Positions 37,969-47,075 of a DNA stretch of 64,000 nt are shown piece by piece. Both the position numbers and the translations under genes were made by a program. Source of the stretch: an uncultured Shewanella sp. (lineage in GTDB: Bacteria; Pseudomonadota; Gammaproteobacteria; Enterobacterales; Shewanellaceae); assembly GCF_947491715.1 (NCBI RefSeq), contig NZ_CANLKR010000003.1, positions 62,001-126,000 on the forward strand. The letters run 5' to 3'. Each line of letters opens with the position of its first letter. The stretch's first letter is position 1. Under the pieces are notes generated by a model, which saw only the letters and a list, made by a program, of their open reading frames with translations, did not search any database and was not told where the DNA came from.

Positions 37969-38631
37969 ATGGACAAGGACAAGGACAAGGACAAGGACAA
38001 GGACAAGGACAAGGATCATAGGGTAATACCAGTGAGTTCGGCTTATGGGCATAAGTTAGGCTTTGGGCGTCAACCGGCATTATTTGTTTGTGATGTGACC
38101 CAAGGGTATAGCGATCCTACTCACCCCAGAGGGATGGATATGTCTGCACAAAAGGTCAAAATTAACCAATTGATCCAGCATTTTCGTGTGCTGTCTTTGC
38201 CGATTATTTTTAGCCGTATAGTATTTAATTCCGCTGACATTAGTCATTGTCTCTGGCTAAAAAAAATTCCCAGTTTGCAAACTCTTCTTCCTGGTTCTCC
38301 AGAAATAGGCATTGCTGATGATATAGATTTTAATGCAAAAACGGATCACCTTATCAATAAGAAAGGGGCATCTGTATTCATGGGAACCAACATGTTAACT
38401 ATTTTGAACAATCATAATATTGACACACTCATTCTAACGGGAGCAACAACCAGTGGATGTCTATACATGTCAACAGTGGATACCATACAGTATGGGTTTA
38501 GGCCGATAGTGGTTGAAGATGCGGTGGTTGATCGCTGGCCTAGTTCTCATGAATTAGCAATAAAGCAATTACAGTCTAAATATGCCGATGTGGTTAAGGC
38601 ACAAGAGGTGTTGGCATATTATTTGTCTTAG
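37969..38631 (+). CDS. Isochorismatase-like cysteine hydrolase with Asp-Lys repeat at N-terminus
   Basis: The 220-residue protein starts with a run of seven Asp-Lys dipeptides encoded by an exact (GACAAG)7 repeat. The rest is a cysteine-hydrolase fold with its triad residues: Asp in LFVCDVTQGY, Lys in HLINKKGASVFMGTNM, and the nucleophilic Cys in LILTGATTSGCLYMSTVD. It resembles N-carbamoylsarcosine amidohydrolases and related amidases. It most likely hydrolyses a small amide or carbamoyl compound in the cytoplasm; the substrate is unknown. The highly charged tail is disordered. Hexamer copy changes would alter its length without breaking the frame. Confidence 0.8.
   Translation: MDKDKDKDKDKDKDKDHRVIPVSSAYGHKLGFGRQPALFVCDVTQGYSDPTHPRGMDMSAQKVKINQLIQHFRVLSLPIIFSRIVFNSADISHCLWLKKIPSLQTLLPGSPEIGIADDIDFNAKTDHLINKKGASVFMGTNMLTILNNHNIDTLILTGATTSGCLYMSTVDTIQYGFRPIVVEDAVVDRWPSSHELAIKQLQSKYADVVKAQEVLAYYLS
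37972..38013 (+). repeat. (GACAAG)7 coding microsatellite
   Basis: Seven perfect copies of GACAAG start directly after the ATG at 37969-37971. They encode alternating Asp and Lys. The repeat is in frame (6 bp), so slippage changes protein length rather than switching the gene off. It also lies close to the ribosome-binding site, so expression could vary. Confidence 0.97.
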
Positions 38632-38830
38632 ATGACAGCATGTTTGAGTTAATGAAATTTGTCATGAATTTTATTCATCAATGCCATATTGTTTTTTTAT
38701 GACGGCTAATTCGAGCAATATTATTGTGTCAGCCTTTTCCTAATACATTGACTTATAAATTCATTTTGTATATTTTCAATGCAAGATTGCAATTAGCTTT
38801 ATTCAACTCAACAATATTTAAGTGGACAAA

Positions 38831-39370
38831 ATGACTGTAAAGGATGGCATTAAGGACTGTAAAAGTGAGCAAGGCATGAGAGGTGCGCATGGCGTCACCA
38901 AGCCGACTATCACTATTAGACAATATTGCACTGCGGATGCTATTTCGACGTGGGAGTTGTTTTTCCATACTATCCGTCATGTAAATATTCAGGATTATTC
39001 TCTTAAACAAGTGACGGCTTGGGCTCCAGATGAGTTTGATTTAAATATATGGCAGGAAAAAATGGACAGGATAGCGCCTTTTATTGCTGAAATACAAGGT
39101 GTTATTGTTGGCTATGCAGATTTGCAAGCGGATGGTTATATTGATCATTTTTTTTGTCATCATGAATATCAAGGCATGGGAGTGGGAAAAGCACTCATGC
39201 AGCATATTTTTATGCAAGGTCAGCTAGCGGGTATCATGCGTTTTTATTCTGATGTGAGTCTTACCGCAAAAATGTTTTATCACCATTTTGGTTTTCAAGT
39301 GGATGAGCAACAAGAGGTGCGTATTCGGGGTGAAGCATTGACGAATTTTAAAATGGTCAAAGTGGTGTAG
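38831..39370 (+). CDS. GNAT-family N-acetyltransferase (yafP-like)
   Basis: The 179-residue protein carries the GNAT hallmarks: TIRQYCTADAIS near 28-40, IVGYADLQADGYIDHFFCHHEYQGMGVGKALMQHIF (acetyl-CoA loop, about 93-128), and AKMFYHHFGFQVDEQQ. The layout resembles YafP-type acetyltransferases. The start is uncertain: ATG at 38831 follows a weak AAGTGGA, while a GTG at 38822 and an inner ATG at 38877 are possible. Lone, with no partner genes that reveal the acceptor. Confidence 0.78.
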   Translation: MTVKDGIKDCKSEQGMRGAHGVTKPTITIRQYCTADAISTWELFFHTIRHVNIQDYSLKQVTAWAPDEFDLNIWQEKMDRIAPFIAEIQGVIVGYADLQADGYIDHFFCHHEYQGMGVGKALMQHIFMQGQLAGIMRFYSDVSLTAKMFYHHFGFQVDEQQEVRIRGEALTNFKMVKVV

Positions 39371-39513
39371 TTTATTATCGTTTAGATTTCTCTTCTATGT
39401 TCTTTCAAATGGTCTGGTAACGCCAAGCCACTTAAGGACTGTTGGCAGGCCTAAATAGGCTGAGTGTCTATGGGGCTGATAATATTTATTGGGATTAATA
39501 AGGAGGATTAATC

Positions 39514-40260
39514 ATGTCGATACAAAAGTGGGGCGCTTTAGCGGCGTTTACTGAAGCGGTTATTTATCTATTTGGCTTTATTTGGTTTTTTGCCGTTTTG
39601 GATCCCAGTCATCTAGTGGAGGCGAGCTGTGCGGTTGCGCCTTGTATTGATGATACGGCAGCTACGTTATCGAAGATAAATATTGAGTTTATGATTAATC
39701 ATCAAGACAGTTATTTTTTAGGTTATTTGGTGTGTGGCATTCTGTTCAGTTTCGTTTTAATCATCCTTGTTCAGGCGCTTTATCGACGTTTTAAACCTGT
39801 CGCTCCCGAATTGATGAGTTTTGCGACAACCGTAGGTTATCTTTGGGCAGCGATTGTGCTTGCCAGTAGTTTGGTTTTTTTAACCGGTTTAGGGGCATTA
39901 GTTCAGGATTATAGTGCAGATGCTGAGCAAGCTATGACGGTTTATCAAAGTGTATCGATAGTGATTGATGCGCTGGGCGGCGGTATTGAACTCGTGGGCG
40001 CTTTGTGGGTATTACTTGTCAGTTATGTGGGGTTAACATATCGAATTTTCCATGCTTGGGTGCATTTCTGGGGCATAGTCGTAGGCATATCTGGCGTACT
40101 GACGCTTTTTTCGGGTTTATCATTTTTATCGACGTTGTTTTTATTTGAAATGATGACCGCGATTTTTGGTTTAGGGCAAATAGTCTGGTTCATTGGTTTG
40201 GGAATCGAAATGTTGAAAGAAAGTCGTTCAAGTTCAAGTGTTACGGGGAGTCAGGCATGA
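39514..40260 (+). CDS. Multi-pass membrane protein of unknown function
   Basis: I do not recognise the family with confidence. The 248-residue protein has about six or seven hydrophobic segments (AVIYLFGFIWFFAVL; YLVCGILFSFVLIILVQALY; YLWAAIVLASSLVFLTGLGALV; VGALWVLLVSYVGLTY; WGIVVGISGVLTLFSGL; AIFGLGQIVWFIGLGIEML). A short soluble loop near 30-55 holds two cysteines that could pair outside the membrane. A perfect GGAGG ribosome-binding site precedes the ATG. It lies 57 bases before the PhzF gene and may share its transcript. Confidence 0.7.
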   Translation: MSIQKWGALAAFTEAVIYLFGFIWFFAVLDPSHLVEASCAVAPCIDDTAATLSKINIEFMINHQDSYFLGYLVCGILFSFVLIILVQALYRRFKPVAPELMSFATTVGYLWAAIVLASSLVFLTGLGALVQDYSADAEQAMTVYQSVSIVIDALGGGIELVGALWVLLVSYVGLTYRIFHAWVHFWGIVVGISGVLTLFSGLSFLSTLFLFEMMTAIFGLGQIVWFIGLGIEMLKESRSSSSVTGSQA

Positions 40261-40317
40261 CAAGTTCAACTCAAATTACTTTGTTATTAACCCAAGATAT
40301 TAGATGAGAAAAATAAA

Positions 40318-41151
40318 ATGAAATTAGTTGTTCAATTTGTTAATGCGTTTACCGATGAGATATTTAAAGGAAATTCCGCCGCTGTGGTGATCACAACGAC
40401 TGAGTTGTCAGAGAAATTGATGCAATCAATTGCAACGGAAAATAATTTATCGGAAACGGCGTTTGCCGTTAAACAAGCGGATGAAAGGTACCACATTCGA
40501 TGGTTTTCACCGATAAAGGAAATTGATTTTTGTGGGCATGCGACATTAGCCACGGCTTTTGTGCTTTTTAATCAAGGGAGAAATGAAGGAAGCTCACAAG
40601 AAAAATTGACTTTTTTTGCTGATGCTGTGGGAGAGATGGCGGTGATCAATACCACATCCGGCGAGATACAAATGAATTTTCCTAATCAGTTACCTAAACG
40701 AGTAACCTCGTATCCACCTGCGTTATTAAGTGGTCTGTCTATTCCTCCTCAAGAGGTTTATCTTAATCAACAAGCTTATTTTGTTGTTTTTGAAAATGAA
40801 AAAGATGTCATCGACGTTAGGCAGAATAAAGAGTGTTTGATGCAATTAGCGCCTTTTGATGTGGTTGTCACTGCTAAATCGAAACAACATGATTTTATCT
40901 CACGCTACTTTTGGCCTGCGAATGGGGGAGATGAAGATCCAGTAACAGGCTCTATTCACGCTGGATTAGCCCCTTTATGGGCACTGAAATTGAGCAAAAT
41001 TGGAGTGAGTCAATCGACTTTTGAGGCTTACCAAGCATCAAAAAGAGGCGGAAAGCTCACCTGCCATGTTAAGGGGGATAGTGTGCTTGTTTCAGGTCGG
41101 GCGGTACAGTATTTAGAAGGCGTGATTGATGTGCCAAATGAACAGGTATAA
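40318..41151 (+). CDS. PhzF family isomerase-like protein
   Basis: The 277-residue protein matches PhzF/YddE proteins, which have a diaminopimelate-epimerase fold. The catalytic Glu is in ENNLSETAFAV near residue 46, followed by RWFSPIKEIDFCGHATLATAF and the later EDPVTGSIHAGLAPLWAL. PhzF itself isomerises an intermediate of phenazine synthesis, but most family members have unknown substrates, and no phenazine genes are here. It follows the membrane-protein gene and ends before convergent ABM and cytochrome genes. Confidence 0.88.
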   Translation: MKLVVQFVNAFTDEIFKGNSAAVVITTTELSEKLMQSIATENNLSETAFAVKQADERYHIRWFSPIKEIDFCGHATLATAFVLFNQGRNEGSSQEKLTFFADAVGEMAVINTTSGEIQMNFPNQLPKRVTSYPPALLSGLSIPPQEVYLNQQAYFVVFENEKDVIDVRQNKECLMQLAPFDVVVTAKSKQHDFISRYFWPANGGDEDPVTGSIHAGLAPLWALKLSKIGVSQSTFEAYQASKRGGKLTCHVKGDSVLVSGRAVQYLEGVIDVPNEQV

Positions 41152-41196
41152 TGTTCATTGGCTGCCTGAATATGCACTAAGATAACGCCCAATGTG

Positions 41197-41535
41197 CTAG
41201 TTTAATAATAGATCTTCAATGACATCGAGGCAAATTTCGTCAAATTGCGGTAAGTCTTGATTACTTTTTTTGATTTGCTGCATTTTTTCAATCGCTTCGC
41301 GAATGTTTAAAGGGAGGGTGTCGCTGGGGGCTTCCTTGCCCGGCCAAGCATTATCTCTTGTCGCTTTGTCGGGCCAGCGTGAATAGGCAACCCATAAATT
41401 ATCTTCACCTTTATGTAGGCAAGACCCAATTGCACCCCGCTGCTCTACAAAATAGTGAGCGACTTGAGTCCAATATGTTTGATAAATATTTTCTTGTTCG
41501 GGTTGTAAACTAAAACGATAGATAACAGCAAACAT
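41197..41535 (-). CDS. ABM-domain (monooxygenase-fold) protein
   Basis: The 112-residue protein has a ferredoxin-like ABM fold (MFAVIYRFSLQPEQENIYQTYW; GSCLHKGEDNLWVAYSRWPDKATRDNAW). Members include small heme-degrading and quinone-oxidising monooxygenases as well as proteins of unknown role. No heme-binding residues can be assigned here. A clear GAGG ribosome-binding site precedes the ATG. It converges with the PhzF gene and runs with the cytochrome b561 gene 100 bases upstream. Confidence 0.75.
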   Translation of the reverse strand: MFAVIYRFSLQPEQENIYQTYWTQVAHYFVEQRGAIGSCLHKGEDNLWVAYSRWPDKATRDNAWPGKEAPSDTLPLNIREAIEKMQQIKKSNQDLPQFDEICLDVIEDLLLN

Positions 41536-41635
41536 GTTTTTTCCTCAGTGGACGGAAGTCATATGAGTATAACAATCATATTGAATGCTTAGTTTTCAGC
41601 TTTCCTATTCTCTTTAGCAATAACATAAAAAATAT

Positions 41636-42169
41636 TTAAAACAGCATCTTGCTTAATATTTTGTTCTTGTTTATGTATTGATGTTTAATGACTGCGCATA
41701 CATGAACGAGAATGAGAAAAAAGAGCAGATAACATGAGTAGCGATGTAAGAGGAAAAAAAGGTCACAAATGTTGTCATGTTCTATTAAGGGGTTAATATA
41801 TTCAATGTTGCCTAATAAGGTTACAGGTTTGTTTAGCATGAAAAACCCAGTGATATAAACAAGAAACATTAAAAAATACAATAAGGCGTGAACCATGTGA
41901 GCGGCACTTTTTTGTATTGCTGGCATGGGAACTTGCTGAGGCTCTGTTCTAAAAAAACTCCAAATCCATCTCGGGATAAAAATAAGCGAGGATACAAAAG
42001 CTAATGAGATATTTAAGCGGGAAATGAAGTGCCACAATGGTGTGTTTTCTTCGATAATATGCAAACTAAAACCTGCAAGCATAGTGTAAATGATAATACT
42101 GGCCATCAGCCAATGAAAGAGTTTTGTCCAAAAGTCGTACTTAAGTGCTTTATTATTGTGATCTAACAT
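41636..42169 (-). CDS. Cytochrome b561-like membrane protein
   Basis: The 177-residue protein has four membrane helices and histidines placed as in the bacterial cytochrome b561 family: KLFHWLMASIII near 16-27, AAHMVHALLYFLMF near 88-101, and FLLHRYSCYLLFFLILVHVCAVIKH near 139-163. It most likely binds two b-type hemes and moves electrons between quinone and a periplasmic partner. Its partner is unknown. A GGAAG ribosome-binding site precedes the ATG. Confidence 0.85.
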   Translation of the reverse strand: MLDHNNKALKYDFWTKLFHWLMASIIIYTMLAGFSLHIIEENTPLWHFISRLNISLAFVSSLIFIPRWIWSFFRTEPQQVPMPAIQKSAAHMVHALLYFLMFLVYITGFFMLNKPVTLLGNIEYINPLIEHDNICDLFFLLHRYSCYLLFFLILVHVCAVIKHQYINKNKILSKMLF

Positions 42170-42493
42170 GGAACTTCCACTAATCTATTGAAAATAAACT
42201 TAAATGTTTAAGTTTTATCTTGTTTTATTTGTAATGAGATATGTAACATAGAGAGTTTGAATGGGAGCTTTCTTGTCATAGAAATGATAAGTGAAAGGGC
42301 TGAAAATGTGATTTAAAGTGTGCTTGTTTAGGGGAGGTTAAGCTTTCTCTTGTCAGTGGTAATAAAGAATAGGGCCTTATCGTCTCCATTCTATCAGATT
42401 CCATGTGTGAATAATTGCTATAGGGCAGTAAACACAGTGCACCAGAGAGATTAAGTGGAAGTCAATAGAAGACGTTAACAGCAAAGGGAAGTT
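42170..42493. other. Divergent intergenic region
   Basis: These 324 bases separate the cytochrome gene (leftward) from the questin-oxidase-like gene (rightward). AT-rich with no open frame. Nothing beyond expected promoter space was seen. Confidence 0.6.
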
Positions 42494-43506
42494 ATGAGAG
42501 AGCTAAATACATCGAAGACATTGGATGCATTACTTAAACGAGCAGGGGAGTACCACCCTGTTTATCGAGGAGGATTAGCGACTCATTTACCTATGGTTTT
42601 AACCGCACTGCACGGGTTAGGGGCGTCAAATGAAAAATTAGAGCAAATTTTTCAGATGAGTACCGATAAGCTGACACTTATCGGAAGTTTGGAAGAGACC
42701 AAGGTGATTGACAATGTCATGACACATTTAGGCGAAAGGGGGAATTTACAGCGTATTTGAAGTATTTTAAACATCAATTGCAAATAGAGGGAACTCATAC
42801 AGTATTACATCGTTTCTTACCTCAATTAATACCGGGGCTGGCGGCTTCAGCTTTCCATGGGTTAATTCGATTATCTTATGCTATTCAAGTCAATAATGAC
42901 CATGAAGTGGCGATGGCTTTAGCGTATTGGTGCGCTGAGTTTCAAGCTATAGAACTGGGTGATAGCACCACTTCTGAAACATTAAGCTCTATTATGACAA
43001 GATTGGCACCCGTAGGTGCTGAGCATCGCTTTAAACCGAGAATTATTGTCAATAGAGTGGATGAAATGGTCAGTTTATTGCGACAAAGAAAAGCAGTATG
43101 TATGCCCAAAAAAATCGACTTTGATGATGTCAGGCAATTTTGTGTTGGTGCATTTTACGCCCAAAATGATTTTACGCTGTTGCACACAGTGACGACGTGC
43201 CAGGCTTTTTCAACGATCATGCCTTATCTTACCGACATTGAAGGCAGTGTCAGAATATTATGGAAAGCCATATTGGTAGCCTATTTAAGCACTGGATTGC
43301 ATTATTTTGATGTGACAGCTTATCCTCTTAAAAACGCTGCAGAACCAATAGAGGTAGACTTTGAGACGATTATTGCTCAGGTAATATTATCTTGTGAGCC
43401 CCATGTTATTAAGCTGGTTTATACCTGTTTTTGTGAATATCAACAATATCAAGATCCGCTTTACTTCCAGTTGGCTAAAAGAGCCATTTCTGGAGGATAT
43501 GATTAG
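42494..43506 (+). pseudogene. Questin-oxidase-like gene split by a frameshift
   Basis: Two overlapping frames together make one questin-oxidase-family (DUF4243-like) protein. The first (42494-42760, 88 residues) has YHPVYRGGLATHLPMVLTALHGLGAS. The second, in the -1 frame, continues with YLKYFKHQLQIEGTHTVLHRF, AASAFHGLIRLSYAIQ and onward to 43506. Adding one G to the G-run at 42738-42742 joins them (LGERGEFTAYLKYFK). The second frame is closed upstream by a TGA at 42709-42711, so the shift lies between 42711 and 42760. It may be a real mutation, a slippage-controlled switch, or a sequence error. A good ribosome-binding site (AAGGGAAG) precedes the first ATG. The family oxidises polycyclic quinones in fungi; the bacterial role is unknown. 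Confidence 0.75.
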
Positions 43507-43831
43507 GGCCTGTTGATCTTTGGTGGTTGAATTATGTCCGAGATAAACGTGTTTTAATCGCGACGAGAGGGATGACGCCTAGTAATCTAAGCAAATTTCT
43601 CCCAACAAAGAGTAAAACACGTTTAGCCGGATCCTGCTTTATAAAAGAATGAGGACAGCGTTTGTGGCTTCTTTCTACGGCGTTATCGCTTGTTTATGTA
43701 CGACCCCATGGATGGGGGAGGTAGAGCGATGTTTGAACTAAAGCCGAGAATAACTACACCGCACAAGCTCTGCCTTGTATAAAAACCCACAAACTGCTGC
43801 AGAAAACATCACCAAAGATCAACAGGCCCTA
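43504..43831. mobile_element. MITE-like element with 20-bp perfect terminal inverted repeats
   Basis: GGGCCTGTTGATCTTTGGTG at 43506-43525 is the exact reverse complement of 43810-43829, and both ends are flanked by TA (43504-43505 and 43830-43831). That is the pattern of Tc1/mariner-IS630 elements, which duplicate TA. It is 328 bases long and encodes nothing. An internal 13-bp perfect inverted repeat (TAAACGTGTTTTA at 43544-43556 and 43613-43625) could fold. The TA duplication and the first G form the TAG stop of the upstream gene. Confidence 0.85.
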
Positions 43832-44028
43832 GTTCACAATATTCTTAATTGTCTTTATATGATGATATTGAGGTGAAAGTCTGATTGCCGTTGAGTTTTT
43901 TATCGATTATTGGATTGGTTTTTTATTCGTGATTGCGCCTATGCTTATACCATTACTGTTCTCTCGTTTTGGACTGCTAACATGTTAATATTATCAATTA
44001 TTTTAATTCACGGGATTGAAAGGCTATC

Positions 44029-44562
44029 ATGAAGAAAATATGGATATTGGTCGTATTGTTTTTACTCAATGGTTGTTTAGGCATGCCGCAAAATATGACG
44101 CCGGTGAAAAATTTTGATGTGAATCGATATGTGGGGACTTGGTATGAAATTGCAAGGTTAGATCATTCCTTTGAGCGAGGGTTAACCCAAGTGACTGCGC
44201 AATATGCTTTACGTGATGATGGTGGCGTTAATGTCATCAATCGCGGATTCTCACCTAAAAGTGATGAATGGAAAGAAGCGGATGGTAAGGCCTATTTTGT
44301 GGGAGCAACCGATGAAGGCTATTTAAAAGTCTCTTTCTTTGGGCCTTTTTATGGCTCTTACGTGATTTTTGATTTATTGCCCGAAAAAGTGAGTCAGCAA
44401 GATTATCAGTATGCCTTTGTGTCTGGGCCGGATCTCTCTTATTTATGGTTATTATCGCGGACGCCAACCGTGCCTTCTGCGGTATTGACTGATTTCATTG
44501 CTCAATCTAAAGCTCTGGGTTTTGATACCCGTGAATTGATCATGGTTGAACAAGGAAAATAG
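44029..44562 (+). CDS. blc: Outer-membrane lipoprotein Blc (bacterial lipocalin)
   Basis: Blc is a lipid-binding lipocalin on the inner face of the outer membrane. The 177-residue protein has a lipoprotein signal (VLFLLNGCLG, lipidated Cys16) and the lipocalin motif FDVNRYVGTWYEIARLDHSFERG (about 29-51). VNVINRGFSP and VSFFGPFYGSYVIFDL follow as later strands, and LLSRTPTVP is the third conserved motif. Length matches E. coli Blc (177). It is followed by a bidirectional terminator. Confidence 0.95.
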   Translation: MKKIWILVVLFLLNGCLGMPQNMTPVKNFDVNRYVGTWYEIARLDHSFERGLTQVTAQYALRDDGGVNVINRGFSPKSDEWKEADGKAYFVGATDEGYLKVSFFGPFYGSYVIFDLLPEKVSQQDYQYAFVSGPDLSYLWLLSRTPTVPSAVLTDFIAQSKALGFDTRELIMVEQGK

Positions 44563-44577
44563 CCGGTAAATGGAGAA

Positions 44578-44610
44578 ATAAAAACAGCTGGGAAGCACAG
44601 CTGTTTTTAT
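44578..44610. terminator. Bidirectional terminator between blc and asnS
   Basis: ATAAAAACAGCTG (44578-44590) pairs perfectly with CAGCTGTTTTTAT (44598-44610) around GGAAGCA. A-run and T-run on both sides fit termination of blc rightward and asnS leftward. Confidence 0.92.
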
Positions 44611-44650
44611 TCGTAATCGACTTAGCTTATCTTTGTTAAGATATGAGTGT

Positions 44651-46051
44651 TTAGAAATTAGCCGATTTTGCTGCGCGAGGGAAAGGGATCACATCGCGAA
44701 TATTGGCTACACCTGTCACATATGAGACAAGACGCTCAAACCCTAAACCAAAGCCTGCGTGAGGCACAGTGCCATAACGACGAAGATCGCGATACCACCA
44801 GTAATCTTCTTGATCCAGCTCCATTTCAGCAAGGCGTGCATCCAGTACGTCTAAACGTTCTTCACGTTGCGCCCCGCCAATGATTTCACCAATGCCGGGT
44901 GCGAGCACGTCCATTGCGGCAACGGTTTTGCCATCATCATTTAAGCGCATATAAAAGGCTTTGATGTCTTTTGGATAGTTTTTCACGACAACAGGTGCTT
45001 TAAAGTGCTCTTCGGCTAAGTAGCGCTCATGCTCAGATTGCAGATCGATACCCCACTCAACATCAAACTCAAACTGTTTACCGCAGTTTTTCAATATTTC
45101 TACCGCGTCAGTGTAATCCACTTGAGCAAAATCACTGCTGACAAATGACTCAAGACGTTCAAGGACGGTTTTGTCGACACGTTGAGTAAAGAATTCAAGA
45201 TCGTCACGACGCTCTTCTAATACGGCTTTAAAGCAATACTTCAGCATGGCTTCAGCAAGGGCGGCAGCATCTTCAAGATCGGCGAAGGCGACTTCAGGTT
45301 CAACCATCCAAAATTCAGCTAAGTGGCGACTCGTATTTGAGTTTTCAGCGCGAAAAGTGGGACCGAAAGTATAGATTTTCGACAGGGCGCTGGCATAGGT
45401 TTCGCCGTTTAGCTGGCCTGAAACCGTTAAGAAAGATTCTTTACCGAAAAAATCTTCACTGTAATCGACTTTGCCATGCTCATCACGGGGCAAGTTTTCA
45501 AAGTCTAAGGTTGAGACTTTAAACATTTCACCGGCACCTTCGCAATCGGATGCGGTGATAAGTGGCGTCGACACCCAAATAAAGCCTTGCTCATGATAAA
45601 AACGATGAATGGCTTGTGATAAACAGTTGCGCACACGCGCAACGGCGCCAATAATGTTGGTTCTTGGACGTAGGTGAGCTAGCTCGCGTAAATGTTCTAT
45701 CGAGTGACGTTTGGCCGCCATTGGATACGTATCTGGATCGTCCACCCAGCCAGTGACTTCAATGCTTGTCACTTGTAATTCAAAAGACTGGCCTTTACCT
45801 GGTGAGTCAACCACTTCTCCTGTCATAACAACAGAGCAACCGGCCGTTAATTTTAAAATTTCGTCATTATAATTGACTAAATTATTAGGCACTACACCCT
45901 GAATAGGGTCAAAGCAGGAACCATCATAGACGGCTAAAAATGAAATTCCAGCTTTAGAATCACGACGGGTTCTTACCCATCCGCGTACCGTGATTTGCGA
46001 TCCAATCGCAAAGTCACCCTTAAATACAGAAGCGACAGATGTAATGCTCAT
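44651..46051 (-). CDS. asnS: Asparagine--tRNA ligase
   Basis: AsnS charges tRNA-Asn with asparagine. The 466-residue class II synthetase has the N-terminal OB fold ([25 protein letters not shown]) and class II motif 2 ([26 protein letters not shown]). Motif 3 appears as [27 protein letters not shown] at the end. Length equals E. coli AsnS (466). It ends at the shared terminator with blc. Confidence 0.98.
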   Translation of the reverse strand: MSITSVASVFKGDFAIGSQITVRGWVRTRRDSKAGISFLAVYDGSCFDPIQGVVPNNLVNYNDEILKLTAGCSVVMTGEVVDSPGKGQSFELQVTSIEVTGWVDDPDTYPMAAKRHSIEHLRELAHLRPRTNIIGAVARVRNCLSQAIHRFYHEQGFIWVSTPLITASDCEGAGEMFKVSTLDFENLPRDEHGKVDYSEDFFGKESFLTVSGQLNGETYASALSKIYTFGPTFRAENSNTSRHLAEFWMVEPEVAFADLEDAAALAEAMLKYCFKAVLEERRDDLEFFTQRVDKTVLERLESFVSSDFAQVDYTDAVEILKNCGKQFEFDVEWGIDLQSEHERYLAEEHFKAPVVVKNYPKDIKAFYMRLNDDGKTVAAMDVLAPGIGEIIGGAQREERLDVLDARLAEMELDQEDYWWYRDLRRYGTVPHAGFGLGFERLVSYVTGVANIRDVIPFPRAAKSANF

Positions 46052-46306
46052 TGTTGCTCAGTTCTCCAACGAAAAGTGTTAATTAAAATTAGGATGTCCA
46101 TCTTACCCTGCTGAGGACTTTTCTCAAGTGTAAACTGAGGTAAGTTGCAATTAGAGGACAGATATTAGGTTTAAAGCGGTGATTGGTTCAAAAAACTGCA
46201 ATAAAACAGAGGACATATTGTACTTTTCTCATTCATTATCGTTTATTTGTTGTTTGGTTATATTCAGAGATAAATGAGAGTATGAGCAAAATGAACAAGG
46301 CTCTCG

Positions 46307-46879
46307 TTAATGCGTGTCTAAATGTTGGCACAATAGCTCAATGATGGCCGCCGTTGCACCCCAGATGAGATGATGCCGATAAGGAATAAAATAGACAGGG
46401 TAAGTATGCCCTTTTCGAGAAAAAGGCTGCATTTTTCTGTGGGTTTTATTCAGTAAATAGGATAAAGGCACAGTAAAATATTCAGCGACTTCTGCTGCAT
46501 CGATTTGAGGTGTAAAAGGGGCTTTAACGATCCCAAGTACGGGGGTGATTTCAAACCCTGTGAGGGTATGTTGCGGCGGAAACTGTCCAATCACGTCAAT
46601 ATTCGCTGCTGAGAGACCAATTTCTTCTTTTGCTTCTCTTAAGGCCGTGTCAATCAGGTTGCTATCACTTTGCTCAACTTTGCCGCCTGGAAAGCTGACT
46701 TGACCGGGATGGGCGCGTAAATGAGTGGGCCTGCGGGTGAATATTAGGTGGAGTTCGTTGTTAATGAGTTGCAAGGCCAGTAGCACCGCCGCAGGTGTTA
46801 AGGGGGCATTCACGACTAAGGGATGAGGCGAGGGGAGTGTGTGCACATGATAGCGCAATGTAAATTCATTTAATGTCAT
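46307..46879 (-). CDS. nudL: CoA pyrophosphatase NudL (Nudix hydrolase)
   Basis: NudL hydrolyses coenzyme A and its derivatives to 3',5'-ADP and phosphopantetheine. The 190-residue protein has the CoA-specific motif LIFTRRPTHLRAHPGQVSFPGG (about 44-65) and the Nudix box that begins at the same GG and runs to REAKEEIGL (about 82-90). It resembles E. coli YeaB (192). The ATG has no ribosome-binding site of its own. It overlaps the stop of a small upstream ORF as TAATG, so translation may be coupled. It lies between asnS and pabB on the same strand. Confidence 0.93.
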   Translation of the reverse strand: MTLNEFTLRYHVHTLPSPHPLVVNAPLTPAAVLLALQLINNELHLIFTRRPTHLRAHPGQVSFPGGKVEQSDSNLIDTALREAKEEIGLSAANIDVIGQFPPQHTLTGFEITPVLGIVKAPFTPQIDAAEVAEYFTVPLSYLLNKTHRKMQPFSRKGHTYPVYFIPYRHHLIWGATAAIIELLCQHLDTH

Positions 46880-46959
46880 TAGCGGATACTGAACGCTGTG
46901 CTGCCAGTATTGATTAGCTTGATATGATCTAATTTGATCTTTTTTTGCATTGTATTCAT
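46879..46959 (-). CDS. Putative 26-residue leader ORF coupled to nudL
   Basis: The ATG at 46957-46959 is preceded by AAGGA with good spacing. The frame of 26 codons (KKIKLDHIKLINTGSTAFSIR) ends in TAA that overlaps the nudL start as TAATG. A second in-frame ATG is three codons later. The nudL ATG lacks a ribosome-binding site, so this ORF could carry ribosomes into nudL. It may also be an accidental frame. No homology is recognised. Confidence 0.4.
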   Translation of the reverse strand: MNTMQKKIKLDHIKLINTGSTAFSIR

Positions 46960-47075
46960 GCCGTCATCCTTCATTACTTAATAGTGCTTTACTCTTTTAT
47001 ATTATCGCCTAAATTAATGCTCAAGCCAACGTAACTTTTTTCACTATTTTTAATTATGATGGCTTGAAAATGGGG

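Noticed and set aside
43504-43831. A small protein gene inside the element
   Set aside because: All frames are short and interrupted; the stretch is explained by terminal and internal inverted repeats.
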